Source: Cystobacter fuscus (GTDB taxonomy: Bacteria > Myxococcota > Myxococcia > Myxococcales > Myxococcaceae). Taken from it: a stretch of DNA of 64,000 nucleotides. The DNA lies in NCBI RefSeq assembly GCF_002305875.1, contig NZ_CP022098.1, positions 4,712,001 to 4,776,000 of the forward strand, read 5' to 3'. This document shows positions 43,989-53,373 of the stretch, in pieces; the first letter of the stretch is position 1; each line of letters opens with the position of its first letter. The translations under genes and the position numbers were made by a program. A model generated the notes under the pieces. The model worked only from the letters and a program-made list of their open reading frames with translations. It was not told the DNA's origin and ran no database searches.

Positions 43989-44412
43989 ACATCAGCGGGC
44001 GCGCCGCATTCACTTCGGATGGCGCTGAGAGGGCTGAGAGGGTGTCCTGAGAGGGTGTCAAAGAACTCGAGCGACGCGATCTGGCACGACACGCGGCGGG
44101 AAGGTGTCTCTTGTGGTGCGACCCGCGCCTCGCTCCCCACCCCCACGAGCGCCCAAGAGCTTTTCCGCTCCGTGCTCGTGTCGCGGTGGTCGTGGGAAGC
44201 GCAGGCACCGCTCTGGTCCTCGTGCCAGCCATCCTGATGGTGTCATCTGAGACTCCTTTGGTCCGAGAAGCGAACTTCCGTCGCTTGCCGCGCTCTCGCA
44301 TGCTCGAAGCCGGTGCACCCGTCTGGCGCACACCCTGTCTGCGGCCCTCCCCGCCTTCTCTGCTCCTGCCCGCCCCCCTCAACAAGGCCCCACTCTCCCA
44401 TGCGTCACGAGG
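43989..44412. other. Intergenic region after the ATPase/nuclease pair
   Basis: 424 bases between two convergent genes with no supported coding region. It begins with tandem CTGAGAGGG repeats (44025-44059). Frames on both strands are open for 90-160 codons but have no family resemblance. One minus-strand frame has a basic patch (KRRKFASRTKG) that resembles the start of some transposases, too short to call. Possibly a decayed mobile fragment. Confidence 0.4.
44025..44059 (+). repeat. Three direct copies of CTGAGAGGG
   Basis: Copies at 44025-44033, 44034-44042 and 44047-44055. The last two are part of exact 13-base tandem units CTGAGAGGGTGTC (44034-44046 and 44047-44059). They lie 37 bases past the stop of the nuclease-like gene. 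Confidence 0.8.
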
Positions 44413-45708
44413 CTACGGCTGGCACACGGGTGAATAGTAGAGGTTGCCGTTGTGGGTGAAGGGGGTCGTGCCCGAGGGCGGCGTGCCCACATAACAGTTC
44501 GCGCCATCATACCCGCTCCCGCTCATCGGGCAGGTGGGCACGCGCACGGGAGAATAGTAGAGGCTGCCGTTGTGGACGAAGGGGGTCGTGCCCGAGGGCG
44601 GCGTGCCCGCGTAGCAATTCGCGCCGTCATACCAGCTCCCGCTCATCGGACACTGATTGCCGCCCACCGCCGAATAATAGAGGTTGCCGTTGTGGGTGAA
44701 GGGGGTCGTGCCCGAGGGCGGCGTGCCCACATAACAGTTCGCGCCATCATACCCGCTCCCGCTCATCGGGCAGGTGGGTACGCGCACGGGAGAGTAATAG
44801 AGGCCGCCGTTGTGGACGAAGGGGGTCGTGCCCGAGGGCGGTGTACCCGCGTAGCAGTTCGCGCCGTCATACCCGCTCCCGCTCATCGGGCAGGGCACGC
44901 AGTTTATCTGGCTATCGATCCACGACACGAAAGAGGAGACGCGGGAGAAAACCGTGTACGTGTCGCAAGTGCCGCCCCGGCCCCAGCTCACGACCCCCAC
45001 CAACCGCACCGGGTTGCCCTGGGTGACGAGCGGGCCGCCGCTATCGCCGTGACAACCTCCCTGAGCGCCATTGAGGAAGCCAGCGCACAGTTCGCCGCCC
45101 AGCAGATCACGAGCGAGTGGCGCAGCATTACAGCTCGCATTGCCCACGACCGGGAGGGTGGCGCTCATCAGCAGATTGGACGCCTGATGGGCATTCGCGG
45201 AGGTCCAACCCCATCCACTCACTGTGTGGGGGGTATTGAGCACCATACGGTCGCTGTTGAATAGCGCGATTGTCTGGACGGCTCCATTGAGGGTTGCCGG
45301 AGTGTCCATCTCGACCAGGGCCACGTCATTCACTGGCGCACCGCTCTCATAGTGAAAGCCAGGGTGGAGGATGAAGCGGCGCACGGTGTGAGACTGCTCG
45401 GTCGACTCGGGCAGGTTGATCTGGCGATCTCCCAGGATGATCCTCGTGCTGCCTGGGGAGATGCCATCGACGCAGTGGCCCGCCGTCAGGACCCATTTGG
45501 GGTGGATGAGCGAGCCACCACAGTAGTGACTCCCATTCACGGTCATGCGCGCCTGCCAGGGAAACTGCCCCGCCGCGGCGGCCGTCCCCCCAATGATGTC
45601 CTGCTCATGCTGGCCAAGCTCTGGTTGGGGAATTGATTCCAGGTCTTGAGGACTACAGCCCCAGCACAGCACCGAGGCCAACACGGCGGAGTACAGACGC
45701 TCTCTCAT
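44413..45708 (-). CDS. Trypsin-like serine protease with four C-terminal repeats
   Basis: 431 residues. A signal sequence (1-about 18, ending CWGCS, a poor lipobox) and a short propeptide lead to the activation site at Ile39 (DIIGGTAA). The chymotrypsin-fold domain (39-about 268) has a full triad: His78 (TAGHC), Asp128 (NDVALVE) and Ser223 (GDSGGP). Paired Cys at 63/79 and others suit secreted disulphides. From Cys273 there are four 40-residue repeats, CPMSGSGYDGANCY... ending LYYSPV. Each has two Cys. I recall similar YDGANC repeats in other secreted myxobacterial proteins. The ATG at 45708 has GGGAGA upstream. Likely a secreted protease for protein or prey degradation, with repeats as a binding tail. 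Confidence 0.9.
   Translation of the reverse strand: MRERLYSAVLASVLCWGCSPQDLESIPQPELGQHEQDIIGGTAAAAGQFPWQARMTVNGSHYCGGSLIHPKWVLTAGHCVDGISPGSTRIILGDRQINLPESTEQSHTVRRFILHPGFHYESGAPVNDVALVEMDTPATLNGAVQTIALFNSDRMVLNTPHTVSGWGWTSANAHQASNLLMSATLPVVGNASCNAAPLARDLLGGELCAGFLNGAQGGCHGDSGGPLVTQGNPVRLVGVVSWGRGGTCDTYTVFSRVSSFVSWIDSQINCVPCPMSGSGYDGANCYAGTPPSGTTPFVHNGGLYYSPVRVPTCPMSGSGYDGANCYVGTPPSGTTPFTHNGNLYYSAVGGNQCPMSGSWYDGANCYAGTPPSGTTPFVHNGSLYYSPVRVPTCPMSGSGYDGANCYVGTPPSGTTPFTHNGNLYYSPVCQP
44416..44892 (-). repeat. Four tandem 120-base repeats in the protease gene
   Basis: Units: 44892-44773, 44772-44653, 44652-44533 and 44532-44416. Units 1 and 3 match each other best, as do units 2 and 4 (for example bases 44461-44520 and 44701-44760 are identical), so the array is an A-B-A'-B' pattern with a 240-base higher-order period. 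This indicates that a two-unit block was duplicated after the first duplication. Confidence 0.92.
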
Positions 45709-45981
45709 GCTTGTCTCCCAGATGAACGGGCGTGACTTGGATCCATGCGGTGAAAACATACACGTGGACGACGCGTGTTGGATCCGGGGAGTACCTGTGC
45801 ACCCAACATGCCAGAACTCGCGGAAGGCAACTTCCCCTCGGCAGCCGTCGGGAGGGCGCAAGTGGAATGGCTATCGCTGTTGCTCACGGGACCACACCCG
45901 AATTGCTCCGTGTTGCGTTGACGGCATCAATCCGAGAGGACTTGACAGTACCAGCCTCGGCTTCGACCTCCACGGCTCGTC

Positions 45982-48900
45982 TCAATCCATCCGCAGGTGT
46001 TCCAGCGTCTCGGCCACTCGGCGCTCGAAGAAGGCGGCCTGCTGACTTCGGGCGAGCTCCATGGCCTTCCTGACGCTGAGCCGCGCCGCGCCGCCCGCCC
46101 CTCGATGCCAGAGCAACTGCCCCTTCAGGTGGTGCAGCTCGGCTTCGTAGAACCGCTCCCCCAGCGCTTCCGCCCAGACCAGGGCTTCCCGCACGGCCTC
46201 CAGTCCGGGTTGGATTTCCCCGCGCCCCAGGTGCAGATCGGCCAGCAGGCCGAAGCAATAGGAGAGCCCCTTGCGCATCCCAGACGCCGCCCATTGCTCG
46301 ATGCGCGAGCGCAGCCCACTGGCCTCTCCCTGCTTGTCCAACGCCCACCCGTGCAGGGCTTCCGCGATCTCCACCCCACAGATCGACAGGTTGTAGTGCG
46401 TCATCATGGGAAGCAATCTCGACGTCAGCTCGAGGGTTCGCTCCACCTCACCGCACTGCTGGAAGAAGAGACTCGCATAGGTCAGTGTGACGGACGCCGT
46501 CATGGGGCAGTGGAGTGTGTCGAGGTGACCCAGGGCTTGCTCGCAGTCGTTCCGAGCCTCCGGCCGGGGCCCTTCGAGAAAGAGCCGGACCACGGCGGAG
46601 AAGATGAGGGCCATCACGCGCGGCGAGAAGCAAGACTTCTGGCAGAGCGCCCGTTCGCGCTCGGGATGGAAGCCCGGTCCCTGGAGTTCGCGGGCACGCT
46701 CGAAATGGGCCAGTGCCCGCCGCGGCATTCCCTGGAACATCAGGCAGATGCCCATCGCCACGAAGCCCATGGCCTGCTCTTCCTGTTGGTGTGAGCGTTC
46801 ACCCACGTCCATCAGGCGCTTCGCCGTGCCAAACGCCTCCACGTAGTCCGCATGCTCCAGGTGCCAGATCAATTGCCCGATGAGCGCGGGGGAGAGCTGC
46901 TCGGTCGCCCCGGATTGGAGGCACAGCTCCTCGGCTCGCAGGAAGAGGCCCTTCACCTCGTCCGTGGCACATCGGGTGACCAGCATCGGCACCCCGAGCT
47001 CCAGCAGCAGCCGTAACTCCTCCGCGGCATGGCCTGGCTCGGGGGGAAGCCGCGCCAGCGCATGGCGGGCCTGCTGGTAGTGGTGCACCGCCTCCGTGTA
47101 GCCCCGGCGTGCCATGGCCGTCCGCCCCGCCTCCCACCACCAGGGATAGGCCTGGGCCCACTCCTCGGCCTGGGTGAAGTGGTGGGCCACCCATTCCGGG
47201 GGAAACTCGGAGGGGTCCGCGAGTCGCGCGGCCAGGTGCCGGGCAATGCGCTGGTGGACGAGGCGCCGCTCGGCGCGGGGCAGTGATTCGCGGGCTTGCT
47301 CCCGCAGCAAGGCGTGGCGGAATTCGTACCGCGCCTCCGGGGCGTCCTCGCATCGCCGCAGCAGCCCGGCGGCCACCAGCCCCTCGAGTCCCTGGCGCAG
47401 CTCCTCGTTTCGCTGCTCCACGCAGGCTGCCAGCAGGGAGGGTCGGAAGCCGCGGCCAATGACCGCGCAGCGCCGGGCCAGGTCCCGCAGCTCCCCCGGG
47501 AGGGAGTCCAGTCGCGCCTGCAGCAGGGATTGCAAGGGAATGGGAATGGCTGGCGCGTCCACGAGGTGTTGGGAGGGCGAGCCCTCGCTCAGGAGCAGGT
47601 GGGCCAGCTCCTCGATGAAGAGAGGAATTCCGTCTGTCTTTTCCTGGAGCTGACGGAGCTTCTCCTCGGAGAAGCGGTGGCCGGGGGTCATCCGGGCCAC
47701 CAGATGCATGGTGTGCTCCAATGACAAGCGTGGCAGCACGAGCCGGTGGACACCGGGCGTGGGAGGCCAGGGCGGCCGCAGTTCCGGGCGGGCACTGAGC
47801 AGCACCCAGAGCGGGGCCGACCGCACCCGCTCACTCAGGCACGCCAGCAGATCCAGGGTGGACGGGTCCGCCCAGTGCAGATCCTCGATGATGAGCAGGG
47901 CGGGGCGGGTCGTGGGGGACCGGGAGCCGGTCAGCGCCAGGAGCAGGGTGACCAGCTGTTCCAGGAGCTGGGCCTGCCGGAGTTTGGCGCCTTCAGCGAG
48001 CGAGGCTTCGGAGCCGGAGAGGCGGAGCAGGGACTCGAGCAGGGGCAGATACTCCTCGTGGGGAATACCCAGCTCCTCCAATCGCTGGATGACGCGAGCC
48101 CGCCGCTGCTCCAGTGGGGCCTCCGGAGGAAGGGCGAAGAGCTGACGCAGCAACTGGCTGATCGGGAAGAACGGACTGCTGCTGGACTCCTGCCAGCACT
48201 GCGCCACGGCCCGTGTCCCCGCCTCGGAGCCCACCTGCTCGCGCAGCTCGCTCAGCAGCCGGGACTTGCCAATGCCGGCCTCGCCCTGGATCAGGACGAG
48301 GGCCCCATGTCCCCGTCGCGCCTGCTCCCAGTGCTCCCGGAGCTGGTGCAGCTCCTCGTCCCTGCCCACCAGCGGCGTGAGTCCGGGGGGCCGCGTTCGT
48401 TCGAAGCGCAGGGGCTCCTCCCGCTCGCGGACCAGTCGGTGGAGGGGGATGGGCACGGCGCCCGCGTCGCCACGCGCGAGGGGCTCGGTGATGAATGCGC
48501 CGCGCAGCCCCTGGTGGGTGCTCTGACTCAGCAGCGCCGTCCCGGCCTGGGCCTGGCGTGCCACCTGGATCGCCAGGACGTGTGCGTCCCCCTGGAGGGC
48601 GGAGGCGCTGCCGCTCTGGCCCGCCGGGGGCAGGGGTCTCAGCACGACGGAGGCGGTGTGCAGGCCCACCCGTACCGCGAAGCGCGCCCGCGGCATCGAG
48701 GCCAGCGCGAGCCCCGCCCGCACCGCGTGCAGCAGTGCATCCTCCTCGGCGCGGGGGTGGCCGAAGCAGGCGAGCACTTCGTCTCCCATGCACTGCAGCA
48801 CCGTACCGCCCTGGCGCTGGAGGAGCTCCGAGCAGGTCCGCTGGAAGTCGTCCTGCCGCTCCCCGAGCGTCTCGTCATCGAGTGGCTCCGGGGGACGTTC

Positions 48901-49929
48901 CATCACGCAGCAGACGAAGGTGACCTGCGCGCGCCGCGGAGCGGGTGGGCCCTTCCGGGCGGCCTCGCGCCGCCGCGCCAGGGCCGTCAGTTCCTCCGAG
49001 AACTCGTGGCTGGACTGGAAGCGCTGCTCTGGCTCCCGGGCGGTGGCCTTGCCCAACAGGGCGTCCATCTCCGCGGGCAGCTCCGGGTGGCCGTCGCGTA
49101 CGGAGGGCAGCGGCCGGCAGCCGAGGGCCCAGTCACGCAAGTCCTCCGCGGAGTGGCTGGGGCACGGATGCTTGCCCGTGAGCATCAGGTAGAACAGGAG
49201 CCCGGCGGCCCAGAGGTCGGTCCGGGCGTCATGCGGCGTGTCCAGCCATTGCTCGGGGGCCATGTAGGGTGGCGAGCCCACCCGCAGGAGTCCACGGGTG
49301 GTGGTGCTCCCCGGGTTCAGGGCGAGCCGGGCCAACCCGAAGTCGAGCAGCTTGGTGCGACCCTCGTCGAGCACGAAGACGTTGCCTGGCTTGAGGTCGC
49401 GGTGGATGACCTGATGCGCGTGGGCATGCTCCAGCCCCGCGAGCACGTCATGGAAGACGGCGAGGGCCTCGTTCCAGTCCAGCGCGCCCTGTCGCAGGCG
49501 GGCGGAGAGGGACTTCCCCTTCAGGCACTCCATGATGAGGAAGGGGACAACGGCGGAAGGGGTGGGCCGCCATTCCGAGATATCGAAGAGGCGGATGATG
49601 TTGTCGTGGTCGAGCCGGGCAATGGCCCGTGCCTCCTCCTCGAGGAGTGAGCCGAGCGTCGGGCCGGAGATGTTCGTGAGGGGTTGGATGAACTTCAGGG
49701 CCACGTGGCGCCGCAGCTCCCTGTCCCAGGCGAGGAAGACCTGGCCCATGCCTCCCTGGCCCAACCGCTCACGAAGCTCGAAGCGATCCCCCCGCTGACC
49801 ACCCAGCAGCTCTCCCGGCCAGGGCAGGCGGAGGAGGGCGGGCGATTCCCTGAGCTTCAGCAGCAACGTGTCGCTGAAGTCAGACGCACCCTCCTCGAGG
49901 TCGTGCCAACCTGTGTTCCGACTCGTCAC
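45982..49929 (-). CDS. Multidomain Ser/Thr kinase, degenerate cyclase, ATPase and TPR protein
   Basis: 1315 residues. The kinase domain (about 50-315) has Lys79, HRD with Asp178 and DFG with Asp196. A class III nucleotide cyclase-like domain follows (about 333-480). It keeps Asp383 (MGDEVLACFG) and RVGLHTA, but the first metal Asp is replaced (VTFVCCVM, Val342), so it is probably inactive. An AAA/NTPase domain has Walker A GEAGIGKS (549-556) and LLIIEDLHWAD. The C-terminal half (from about 850) is helical repeats of TPR type. This kinase-cyclase-ATPase-TPR layout is frequent in myxobacteria, usually as a signal-integrating protein. The start is GTG 49929. It stands alone with 234 bases upstream. 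Confidence 0.88.
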   Translation of the reverse strand: MTSRNTGWHDLEEGASDFSDTLLLKLRESPALLRLPWPGELLGGQRGDRFELRERLGQGGMGQVFLAWDRELRRHVALKFIQPLTNISGPTLGSLLEEEARAIARLDHDNIIRLFDISEWRPTPSAVVPFLIMECLKGKSLSARLRQGALDWNEALAVFHDVLAGLEHAHAHQVIHRDLKPGNVFVLDEGRTKLLDFGLARLALNPGSTTTRGLLRVGSPPYMAPEQWLDTPHDARTDLWAAGLLFYLMLTGKHPCPSHSAEDLRDWALGCRPLPSVRDGHPELPAEMDALLGKATAREPEQRFQSSHEFSEELTALARRREAARKGPPAPRRAQVTFVCCVMERPPEPLDDETLGERQDDFQRTCSELLQRQGGTVLQCMGDEVLACFGHPRAEEDALLHAVRAGLALASMPRARFAVRVGLHTASVVLRPLPPAGQSGSASALQGDAHVLAIQVARQAQAGTALLSQSTHQGLRGAFITEPLARGDAGAVPIPLHRLVREREEPLRFERTRPPGLTPLVGRDEELHQLREHWEQARRGHGALVLIQGEAGIGKSRLLSELREQVGSEAGTRAVAQCWQESSSSPFFPISQLLRQLFALPPEAPLEQRRARVIQRLEELGIPHEEYLPLLESLLRLSGSEASLAEGAKLRQAQLLEQLVTLLLALTGSRSPTTRPALLIIEDLHWADPSTLDLLACLSERVRSAPLWVLLSARPELRPPWPPTPGVHRLVLPRLSLEHTMHLVARMTPGHRFSEEKLRQLQEKTDGIPLFIEELAHLLLSEGSPSQHLVDAPAIPIPLQSLLQARLDSLPGELRDLARRCAVIGRGFRPSLLAACVEQRNEELRQGLEGLVAAGLLRRCEDAPEARYEFRHALLREQARESLPRAERRLVHQRIARHLAARLADPSEFPPEWVAHHFTQAEEWAQAYPWWWEAGRTAMARRGYTEAVHHYQQARHALARLPPEPGHAAEELRLLLELGVPMLVTRCATDEVKGLFLRAEELCLQSGATEQLSPALIGQLIWHLEHADYVEAFGTAKRLMDVGERSHQQEEQAMGFVAMGICLMFQGMPRRALAHFERARELQGPGFHPERERALCQKSCFSPRVMALIFSAVVRLFLEGPRPEARNDCEQALGHLDTLHCPMTASVTLTYASLFFQQCGEVERTLELTSRLLPMMTHYNLSICGVEIAEALHGWALDKQGEASGLRSRIEQWAASGMRKGLSYCFGLLADLHLGRGEIQPGLEAVREALVWAEALGERFYEAELHHLKGQLLWHRGAGGAARLSVRKAMELARSQQAAFFERRVAETLEHLRMD

Positions 49930-50163
49930 GAGGACTCTCTCCGTCCGCTGGCTCCAACAAGGGTGGAGTGGCTTGTGCGGCGTTGTGACGGGTACGTGCT
50001 CCCCATCCAGCCTGCCTCGCGCTCAGGGAGCACCGCCTTCCGCCCTTGGGGTGCTCCGAGGGGCAGGAGGCGCCGATCTGGGAACCTTCCGCTCGTCGCC
50101 TCCTGTGGGAGACGCGCCTGTGCCGGTAGCGACACTTCGGGCCTCGGATGGCGCGGGCGACTG

Positions 50164-51495
50164 CTACTCGCGCGCGAGTTCTTGTCGCGCGAGGATGTCC
50201 TCGACGAAGGACAGCTTCAGTTGGCGCGCGCGATCCAATCGCTCGGGGATTGGCACGGGATAGAGCCGGCCACAGTTCGCCTCTCCCCCGTTCAAGTAGT
50301 ACTGGCGTGCGCACGCCACGCCTTCCATCCGCTCGTCGCGCTGGGCCCGGTAGTACTTCAGTGAGACGTCATTCGCGGCGCCGATGAGGCAGCCAGTCCA
50401 GAGGACCACCAGGGCCGTCCTCCGGGCTTTCGTCCACGGTTCCAGGACACTCCACCAGATAGCAGCAGTGAGCGGAACGAGGAGGAAGGCGATTTCCATA
50501 TAGCGAGAGCTCTTGGCGCTGACGACACCAAACCCGGCGCGTCCGAGCGTGATGGTCGCCAGTGCCGCGCCCACGGCGGCGATCATCGCCACGAGCATCC
50601 ACTGCGCGGAGGTCAATCGCAGGCGCGAGCGCAGCAGCAACCAGCCCACCGGCACGACCACCGCGAGCAGGCAGAGCGTTCCCACCAACTCGCTCTGCTG
50701 CTCGAAGCCAAACCCGAGTCCCACCAGGTTGACGAGGTACACCCAGAACTTGGACTGATGCGGGAGCGTGAATTCCGGATGACCATCCAGATGCCGCTGC
50801 CCGAGGGCCGCTGCCGCGATTCCCGCGAGGGTGATCAGGCCGGCCGCCCCGAGTTGTGCCAGCTCCCGCGGCTTCGTGGCGGTGTCCTGTGCGCGCAAGG
50901 CGCGCAGGGCCTTGAAGCCCACGAATACCCCCATCGCCGCGAGACCCGCCGTGATGCCACTGGAGAAGGAATAGGCCCCCATCACCAGGAGCACCGCCCC
51001 GGAGACCAGCCACCCGCTTCGCTGCTGCTCATCGAACAGCATCATGATGCCGAGGCAGAGCATCAGCAGGAGGAAGTGGAATTGGAGCTGGAAGCCCCAG
51101 AGGTGATTCTCGTAGTTGAGCGGCGTCTGCAGGAACAGCAGGAACGCCATCACCGCCACCACGGGCAGGTCCGGCACCGCCCGGCGCATCAGCCGCGCCA
51201 TCGCGAGCAGCAGCAGCCCGAAGAAGAGGAAGTTGAAGACGATCAGTCCGATGTGGTTCCAGCCCGACAACCGGAAGAAGAGCCAGTGGACGAGCTTGGT
51301 CGTCACGATCCGGTGCTCGTTGTGACGCGCGAAGAGCCAGTCGAGCGAGAGGTGCTCCGATGGGAAGGCCTCGGGCCGCAGCATTTCCCATTCATCCCAG
51401 TAAGGGATGTCGACGGCGTAATGCCACACGAGGGCGAGGTGCACGAGGAACACCCCGACCGAGGCGGCGATGGCCAGTCTAGGCCGCGTCCACAT
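50164..51495 (-). CDS. Polytopic membrane protein, probable GT-C glycosyltransferase
   Basis: 443 residues with about ten membrane helices. The first outer loop has DIPYWDEWEML, where Asp/Glu residues occupy the position of the catalytic acidic motif of GT-C enzymes such as GT39 and ArnT. GT-C enzymes use polyprenyl-phosphate sugars. The C-terminal soluble tail ends RARQLKLSFVEDILARQELARE. It is the last gene of the glycan operon and overlaps the GT2 gene by 17 bases, which fits a GT2 that loads a polyprenol carrier and a GT-C that uses it. The transfer target is unknown. Confidence 0.65.
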   Translation of the reverse strand: MWTRPRLAIAASVGVFLVHLALVWHYAVDIPYWDEWEMLRPEAFPSEHLSLDWLFARHNEHRIVTTKLVHWLFFRLSGWNHIGLIVFNFLFFGLLLLAMARLMRRAVPDLPVVAVMAFLLFLQTPLNYENHLWGFQLQFHFLLLMLCLGIMMLFDEQQRSGWLVSGAVLLVMGAYSFSSGITAGLAAMGVFVGFKALRALRAQDTATKPRELAQLGAAGLITLAGIAAAALGQRHLDGHPEFTLPHQSKFWVYLVNLVGLGFGFEQQSELVGTLCLLAVVVPVGWLLLRSRLRLTSAQWMLVAMIAAVGAALATITLGRAGFGVVSAKSSRYMEIAFLLVPLTAAIWWSVLEPWTKARRTALVVLWTGCLIGAANDVSLKYYRAQRDERMEGVACARQYYLNGGEANCGRLYPVPIPERLDRARQLKLSFVEDILARQELARE

Positions 51496-52285
51496 GTGGA
51501 ATGCTCCGGTCGGTCGGTCCAGGAGCCGTCTTCTTGGGCATGGGGCTCATCTTCTCGCGACGGTAGTCCCCGCGCGACAGCCACTTCTCGATGAGGCAAT
51601 ACAGAACGATGAAGAGGTAGCGAGAGCCCATCTCCTTGATCTTCAGCTTGGAGACGCCCGTCTTCCGGTTGATCCAGTCGTTCGGCACCACGGCATACGA
51701 GAAGCCGCGCACGATGGACTTGAGCGGCAACTCCACCGTCAGGTTGAAGTGATGGCTGAGGAGCGGCTGGAGCCCCTGGATCACCTCGCGCCGGTACAGT
51801 TTGAAGGCGTTGGTGGTGTCGTTGTAGCTCAGGGTGAACAGCACCTGGATGAACGCGTTCGCCATCCGGTTCAGCATCAACTTCGGCAACGGGTAGTCCA
51901 CCACGCGGGCGCCGCGCGCGAAGCGGGACCCGAAGACGCAGTCCACGCGCTTCTCTTCCATGGTGCGCCAGTAGAGCACGAGGTCCTCCGGGCGATCGGA
52001 GGCATCGGCCATGTAGACCGCCACCGCGTCACCCGAGAAGGACTCCAGTCCCTTGCGCACCGCGAAGCCGAACCCGTGCGGCGGCGTGTTGTTGACGTAG
52101 CGCACGCCCTTCAGCTCCCGGCTGAGCCGGGCGAGGATCTCCTCGGTCTGATCCTTCGAGTTGTCGTTGACGACGAGCACCTCGTACTCGATGCGCTCCT
52201 CCGTCAGCTTCTCCACCAGCGCCCGGACGGTGGACTCGATGCAGCCTTCTTCGTTGTGGGCGGGGATGACGACGGAGAGCTTCAT
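51479..52285 (-). CDS. Family 2 glycosyltransferase, polyprenyl-phosphate type
   Basis: 268 residues. A GT-A fold with [43 protein letters not shown] and an ADASDRPED metal-binding motif. Absence of the two membrane helices seen in some bacterial members, plus the close similarity to dolichol-phosphate mannosyltransferases, suggests it moves a sugar from a nucleotide to a lipid carrier. The ATG at 52285 overlaps the epimerase stop (ATGA), so it is coupled to the upstream gene. The sugar is unknown but may be the product of the epimerase genes. Confidence 0.88.
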   Translation of the reverse strand: MKLSVVIPAHNEEGCIESTVRALVEKLTEERIEYEVLVVNDNSKDQTEEILARLSRELKGVRYVNNTPPHGFGFAVRKGLESFSGDAVAVYMADASDRPEDLVLYWRTMEEKRVDCVFGSRFARGARVVDYPLPKLMLNRMANAFIQVLFTLSYNDTTNAFKLYRREVIQGLQPLLSHHFNLTVELPLKSIVRGFSYAVVPNDWINRKTGVSKLKIKEMGSRYLFIVLYCLIEKWLSRGDYRREKMSPMPKKTAPGPTDRSIPHVDAA

Positions 52286-53355
52286 GACACCCTCTTCACG
52301 CGCTCGGCGGTGGCCTCGACGATTTCCTCGAGGATGGTGCGCTGGTCGTAGCGGTACTTCCACTCGGGGTAGTCCTGCTGGAAGCGCCGCACGTCGCTGA
52401 TCCACCAGATGTGGTCGCCGGCACGCGCCTCCGGGGACAGCGTGTACTGCAGGCGCTTGCCGCTGAGCTGCTCCACGGTGTCGATCGCCTCGAGCATCGA
52501 GCAGTTGCTGTGGCGCGAGCCACCGATGTTGTAGACGGCGCCGGCGCGCGGCTTCTGGAAGAAGTGCCAGAAGGCATTCACCAGATCGTAGGAGTGGATG
52601 TTGTCGCGGACCTGCTTCCCCTTGTAGCCGAAGATCGTATAGGGCTTGCCGGTCAGCGCGCACTTGACGAGGTAGGCCAGGAAGCCGTGCAGCTCCGCGC
52701 CCGAGTGGGCCGGGCCGGTGAGGCAGCCACCGCGGAAGGTGCCCGTCTTCACTCCGAAGTAGCGCCCGTACTCCTGCACCATCACGTCGGCGGCCACCTT
52801 GCTGGCGCCGAAGACGCTGTGCTTCGACTGATCGATGGACATCGACTCGTCGATGCCATGCGGGGCGTATGCGTGGGAGGGAGCGCACTCCCAGCGCGTC
52901 TCGCGCTCGACGAGCGGCAGGTAGTTGGGCGTGTCACCGTAGACCTTGTTGGTCGAGGTGAAGATGAAGGCCGCGTCGGGAGCGTGGAGGCGGGTGGCCT
53001 CCAGCATCACCAGCGTGCCCTGGGCATTCACCGAGAAATCCGTGAACGGCTCGCGCGCGGCCCAGTCGTGGCTCGGCTGCGCGGCGGCGTGGACCACGAG
53101 CGAGATGCGGCCCTTGTACTCCTCGAAGAGCTTGAAGATGACTCCCTGGTCACGGATGTCCGCCGTCACATGGCGGAAGTTCTTCAGGCTCTGCTTGAGC
53201 ACCGCCGTATTCCATTCGGTCGAGCCATCCTCGCCGAAGAAATACTTGCGCATGTTGTTGTCGATACCGACGACTTCCAGCCCCTTCTCATGCAGGAATC
53301 GGACGGTTTCACTGCCAATCAGGCCGGACGAGCCGGTGACGATCGCGACGGACAT
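52282..53355 (-). CDS. NAD-dependent epimerase/dehydratase with Phe at the catalytic Tyr position
   Basis: 357 residues. SDR-extended fold with the nucleotide motif [10 protein letters not shown] near the N-terminus and a typical DIRDQG segment. The usual YxxxK active-site motif reads FGASK (Phe182, Lys186), so the general acid Tyr is missing. Later segments ([23 protein letters not shown]) match CDP-paratose or CDP-tyvelose 2-epimerase-like proteins. I recall related proteins with the same Phe, so it may be a subfamily feature rather than a mutation. GAGGAA lies 7 bases before the ATG. It lies between another epimerase and the GT2 gene in the same operon. Confidence 0.85.
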   Translation of the reverse strand: MSVAIVTGSSGLIGSETVRFLHEKGLEVVGIDNNMRKYFFGEDGSTEWNTAVLKQSLKNFRHVTADIRDQGVIFKLFEEYKGRISLVVHAAAQPSHDWAAREPFTDFSVNAQGTLVMLEATRLHAPDAAFIFTSTNKVYGDTPNYLPLVERETRWECAPSHAYAPHGIDESMSIDQSKHSVFGASKVAADVMVQEYGRYFGVKTGTFRGGCLTGPAHSGAELHGFLAYLVKCALTGKPYTIFGYKGKQVRDNIHSYDLVNAFWHFFQKPRAGAVYNIGGSRHSNCSMLEAIDTVEQLSGKRLQYTLSPEARAGDHIWWISDVRRFQQDYPEWKYRYDQRTILEEIVEATAERVKRVS

Positions 53356-53373
53356 TCTGGGTTCCTCGATTCT

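Noticed and set aside
43885-44385. Minus-strand frame with KRRKFASRTKG, considered as a transposase remnant
   Set aside because: Resemblance limited to a short basic patch; no catalytic DDE region or terminal repeats seen.
45707-46045. Short plus-strand frame between the protease and the large kinase
   Set aside because: Overlaps the protease start and the kinase end antisense; composition looks non-coding.
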